A DNA stretch of 35,502 bases from Acetobacteraceae bacterium (GTDB lineage Bacteria; Pseudomonadota; Alphaproteobacteria; Acetobacterales; Acetobacteraceae). Every line of letters starts with the position of its first letter. Within the stretch, counting starts at the first letter, position 1. Shown here one piece after another: positions 33,026-35,502 of this stretch. The notes under the pieces are model-generated. The model made no database searches. It had not been told where the DNA came from and was given only the letters and a program-made list of their open reading frames with translations. Position numbers and translations under genes: made by a program. Where the stretch lies: positions 1 through 35,502 of the forward strand of contig JANWJK010000095.1 in NCBI GenBank assembly GCA_025452005.1, written 5' to 3'.

Positions 33026-34536
33026 TGACCGCGATCCGCCATCCCGCTGTCGCCGGGACCTTCTATCCAGCCGAACCGGACGCGCTGGAACGGCAGCTCG
33101 CGCTGTTCCTGTCCGAGGCCGCCAACGATGCGCCGTTCCCGGCGCTGCCCAAGGCGATCATCGGCCCGCACGCCGGCTACATCTATTCCGGCGCGGTCGC
33201 CGCCCGCGCCTATGCCCGCCTCACCGCGGCGCGTGGCCGCGTCAGCCGTGTGGTGCTGATCGGACCGTCGCACTACCTGGCGTTCCGCGGCCTCGCCGTC
33301 GATACAGCCGCGGCCTGGGCCATGCCGAGTGGCACCGTCGCGCTCGACACCGAGGCGATCGGCCGGCTGCGCGCGCTGCCCATGGTGGGCGAGCTCGACG
33401 CCGCCTACCAGCGCGAGCACGCGCTGGAGGTGCACGTGCCGTTTCTCCAGCATGTGCTGGGCGAATTCCGCCTGGTGCCGATCGTGGCCGGCGACGCCCC
33501 GCCCGAGGCGGTTGCCGCGGTGTTCGATGCGCTATGGGGCGGGCCGGAGACGTTGTTCGTGGTGTCCACCGACCTGTCGCATTTTCTCGACTATGCCGCA
33601 TGCCGCCGGCTCGACCAGTCCACGGCAGAGGCGATCGAGCGGTTCGACATCGATGCGCTGGGCCCTACCGAGGCGTGCGGGGCGGTGCCGACACGCGGGC
33701 TGCTGCTGGCGGCGCGGCAGCGCGGCATGGCGATCGAGCGGCTGGACCTGCGCAACTCCGGCGATACCGCCGGCCCGCGCGACCGCGTGGTGGGCTACGG
33801 CGCCTGGGCGCTCTACGAGAGTGCGCCGCCGGATGCGGAGCAGGTGGCGATCGAGGCGCTTGGACCGGCGCTGATCGATCTGGCGCGGCGCTCGATCCTG
33901 TTCGGGTTGGATACCGGCCTGCCGCCGCACGTCGTGGCGGACGCCGGTCTGGCGCCGTTGCTCGCGGCGCCCGGCGCTGCCTTCATCACGCTGCGGCGGC
34001 GCGACGGTGCGTTGCGCGGCTGCATCGGTTCGGCTGTGGCGACGCGGCCGCTGATCGTCGACGTGGTGGCGCATGCGTTCAACGCGGCGTTCCGCGACTG
34101 GCGCTTTCCGCGGCTGGACTGGCTGGAGCTGGCAGGACTGTCGCTGTCAGTCTCGGTGCTGACGCCGCCCTCGCCCATGCGCTTCGCCGATGAGGCCGAC
34201 CTGCTGGCGCAGCTTCGCCCCGGGATGGACGGGCTGATCATCGAGGATCTGGGACGCCGCTCGCTGTTCCTGCCCAGTGTGTGGGAGGAGTTGGCGGAGC
34301 CTCGGCAGTTCCTGACGGCGCTGAAGCTGAAGGCGGGGCTGGCGGCGCAGCATTTTTCCCCCGGCTTCCAGGCGCAGCGGTTCCGTTCGATCGAGGTGAA
34401 GGGGGCGATGGAGGCCGGCGGCGGCGCGGTCGCCGGGCGGCTGGGGTGGACGGTGCTGGGGACGGGGAACCGTCAGCCCGGATCGAGCCGCAGCGTGGTG
34501 GACAGCGTGTCGGGTGCGACGATCGACTTCGCATAG
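33025..34536 (+). CDS. AmmeMemoRadiSam system fusion: AmrB (Memo) plus AmrA (AMMECR1)
   Basis: Two-domain protein of 503 residues. Residues 1 to about 270 are the Memo domain: AIRHPAVAGTFYPAEP at the start, GPHAGYIYSG and IGPSHYLAF with the metal-site His residues, STDLSHFLDYA, and NSGDTAGPRDRVVGYGA. The AMMECR1 domain follows from about 290 to the end: RRRDGALRGCIGS with the hallmark LRGCIG, then HAFNAAFRDWRFPRL, and LPSVWEEL. In many genomes these are separate genes; here they are fused and face amrS. The ATG at 33025 is preferred over 33004 because the Memo family starts near IRHPAVAG and because of the TATAAT nine bases upstream. The last 64 bp overlap the convergent DUF2255 gene, encoding a tail (SRSVVDSVSGATIDFA) beyond the conserved domain. 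Confidence 0.93.
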   Translation: MTAIRHPAVAGTFYPAEPDALERQLALFLSEAANDAPFPALPKAIIGPHAGYIYSGAVAARAYARLTAARGRVSRVVLIGPSHYLAFRGLAVDTAAAWAMPSGTVALDTEAIGRLRALPMVGELDAAYQREHALEVHVPFLQHVLGEFRLVPIVAGDAPPEAVAAVFDALWGGPETLFVVSTDLSHFLDYAACRRLDQSTAEAIERFDIDALGPTEACGAVPTRGLLLAARQRGMAIERLDLRNSGDTAGPRDRVVGYGAWALYESAPPDAEQVAIEALGPALIDLARRSILFGLDTGLPPHVVADAGLAPLLAAPGAAFITLRRRDGALRGCIGSAVATRPLIVDVVAHAFNAAFRDWRFPRLDWLELAGLSLSVSVLTPPSPMRFADEADLLAQLRPGMDGLIIEDLGRRSLFLPSVWEELAEPRQFLTALKLKAGLAAQHFSPGFQAQRFRSIEVKGAMEAGGGAVAGRLGWTVLGTGNRQPGSSRSVVDSVSGATIDFA

Positions 34537-34856
34537 GGGCTGGTCGCGTATTTCGTCAGGAACGCCTGGCTGACCGCCTCGATCGTGCCCTGGTCGGCAA
34601 TGGGGACGACCTGCACAGGTAGCTGGCGACCGCCGACCTCCAGCGTCGCCCGACCTTCGGCCGCGGCGGCGACGTACCATTTGCCGGTGGGCCCGCGAAC
34701 CGAGCGCACGAACACGGCGTCATCCGCCACCACGACCCAGATGACGATGCCGTTGCGTTTGTGCCTTGCGGTGCGGATGCGCACCTCCTTCGTGCTGTGC
34801 AGGGAGGCGAGGGTGGCGGCGTCGAATGTCTGGGGCACGGGCGCGGTCCCTTTCAT
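34473..34856 (-). CDS. DUF2255 family protein
   Basis: Small cytoplasmic protein of about 127 residues. The conserved block STKEVRIRTARHKRNGIVIW continuing to VFVRSVRGPTGKWYVAA matches DUF2255 (PF10012), a family related to flavin-binding split barrels of the pyridoxamine-oxidase/nitroreductase type. Two starts are possible: the ATG at 34856, which has little ribosome-site support, and a GTG at 34838 preceded by AAAGGGA eight bases upstream, giving 121 residues. The former is listed. The 3' end overlaps the convergent amrB-amrA gene by 64 bp. Cofactor and substrate are unknown. The track's 201-residue version is extended in frame across the hairpin and into the PEP-CTERM gene and is not believed. 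Confidence 0.75.
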   Translation of the reverse strand: MKGTAPVPQTFDAATLASLHSTKEVRIRTARHKRNGIVIWVVVADDAVFVRSVRGPTGKWYVAAAAEGRATLEVGGRQLPVQVVPIADQGTIEAVSQAFLTKYATSPYAKSIVAPDTLSTTLRLDPG

Positions 34857-34899
34857 GCGCGGGCTTGCGCATGATGGCACGGGGCGGGGCGCAGCGAGA

Positions 34900-34931
34900 G
34901 GGTGTCGCGCGAACGTTACTGCGCGACACCC
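34900..34931. terminator. Strong hairpin downstream of the PEP-CTERM gene
   Basis: GGGTGTCGCGC (34900-34910) and GCGCGACACCC (34921-34931) form an uninterrupted 11-bp stem with a 10-base loop. It lies 16 bp after the stop of the minus-strand PEP-CTERM gene and before the DUF2255 start. No T-run follows on the minus strand, so it may act with Rho or as an mRNA 3' stabiliser rather than as a classic intrinsic terminator. Confidence 0.55.
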
Positions 34932-34947
34932 CTCACCTCTGCCGAAA

Positions 34948-35502
34948 TCACGCCTGCGCGCGTCGCCGTACCATGCCGAGACAGAGAAGGCCGCTGCCGA
35001 ACAGCAGCAGCGACGCTGGCTCGGGTGCCGGTGTGTAGACGATGCTGTCGATCGTGAAGAATTGCGCCTCGAAAGCAAAGAAAAGCGACGCGTTGGTGAA
35101 GGCCGGGCCGGTGTAATCGAACGTCATCGGATCGTTCAGGTTGCCAGGCACCACCACGACGCCGTTGAGGTCGCCATTGGAGAAACCCAACAGAGCGACC
35201 AAGGCGTCGTCGACCGGTGCGCCGACGTCGGACAGATTGCTGTAGTTGAATGACAGTTCGCTGACAGGTACATCGAACGACATGGTGAGCACGCCGTTGT
35301 TCGGATTGCCGAAGATGCCGAACGACTGGGCCTGGGCGAACACGGGGTCGCCGAGTTCGTTGATCGGTGTGCCGAAATTGTCGTAGCTGAATGTGACACC
35401 ATTCAATGTGAGGCTTGCCGGCGACGTGATGTCGATCGCGGTATCGACTCCATTGACCATGAGGACACTGAAATCCACCGCGACGGGCGCCGTGGCCTGG
35501 GC
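34948..35502 (-). CDS. Exported PEP-CTERM sorting-domain protein; 5' end outside window
   Basis: C-terminal and main part of an exported protein; the frame remains open to the window edge. The GTG start proposed by the track (35478) is internal, because the reading frame upstream encodes AQATAPVAV, which looks like the end of a signal peptide (cleavage near AQA). The mature part is beta-rich, low in charge, with many Asn and Asp (LTLNGVTFSYDNFGTPIN, LSFNYSNLSDVGAPVDD). The C-terminus is a textbook PEP-CTERM signal: PAPEPASLLLFGSGLLCLGM, then the basic VRRRAQA. Such proteins are sorted by exosortase and associated with exopolysaccharide or biofilm. No exosortase is in this window. The specific function is unknown. 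Confidence 0.87.
   Translation of the reverse strand, partial: AQATAPVAVDFSVLMVNGVDTAIDITSPASLTLNGVTFSYDNFGTPINELGDPVFAQAQSFGIFGNPNNGVLTMSFDVPVSELSFNYSNLSDVGAPVDDALVALLGFSNGDLNGVVVVPGNLNDPMTFDYTGPAFTNASLFFAFEAQFFTIDSIVYTPAPEPASLLLFGSGLLCLGMVRRRAQA

Overview
The window is a GC-rich chromosomal stretch, dense in genes, with short spacers and clear Shine-Dalgarno sites. The mix of families points to an alphaproteobacterium, most likely of the Rhodospirillales/Acetobacteraceae type: paired HyuA/HyuB, FMN-dependent hydroxy-acid oxidases, DUF1217, a DOPA-dioxygenase-like protein, a PEP-CTERM protein and GC-rich intergenic palindromes. This placement is inferred from gene content. There are no rRNA, tRNA, phage or insertion-sequence genes and no CRISPR array.

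Layout from left to right. (1) 1-355: the 3' end of a biosynthetic-type threonine dehydratase with an ACT domain. (2) 359-8554, minus strand: a catabolic-looking cluster with two paralogous FMN-dependent alpha-hydroxy-acid oxidases, hydantoinase/oxoprolinase subunits HyuB and HyuA, and a solute-binding protein for oligopeptide-type ABC uptake. GC-rich palindromes sit in three of its gaps, and a small membrane ORF lies on the opposite strand. (3) 8647-12578, minus strand: an unusual set made of a class III cyclase/TolB-like/TPR protein, a PAP2/vanadium-haloperoxidase-fold enzyme and a bacterial G1 (glutamic, eqolisin) peptidase. The last two are coupled through an ATGA overlap. (4) 13027-19045: DUF1217 protein, a thiolase plus DOPA-dioxygenase pair, SleB-like cell-wall hydrolase, Cys-rich secreted protein, GT87-like glycosyltransferase, OsmC and a STAS protein. 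(5) 19050-26063, minus strand: RidA-like protein, SMP-30/gluconolactonase-like protein and a 1851-residue sensor kinase with eight tandem GAF domains. (6) 26182-31085: LLM-class oxidoreductase, a class-3-lipase-like hydrolase, a His-rich membrane protein, a membrane-anchored class III aminotransferase and a phosphatidylserine decarboxylase. Together these look like a lipid-modification neighbourhood. (7) 31234-31874: a toxin-antitoxin pair with a PIN-domain toxin whose only start giving a full domain is a CTG overlapping the antitoxin stop. (8) 31920-34536: the AmmeMemoRadiSam system, with AmrS divergent from a fused AmrB-AmrA protein and start codons that nearly or actually overlap. (9) 34473-35502: a DUF2255 protein and a 5'-truncated PEP-CTERM protein.

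The best candidates for something undescribed are the lipid island (27004-31085), the cyclase-PAP2-G1 peptidase operon, and the head-to-head amr locus with a possible leaderless start. Function calls rest on motifs read by eye; no database search was run.
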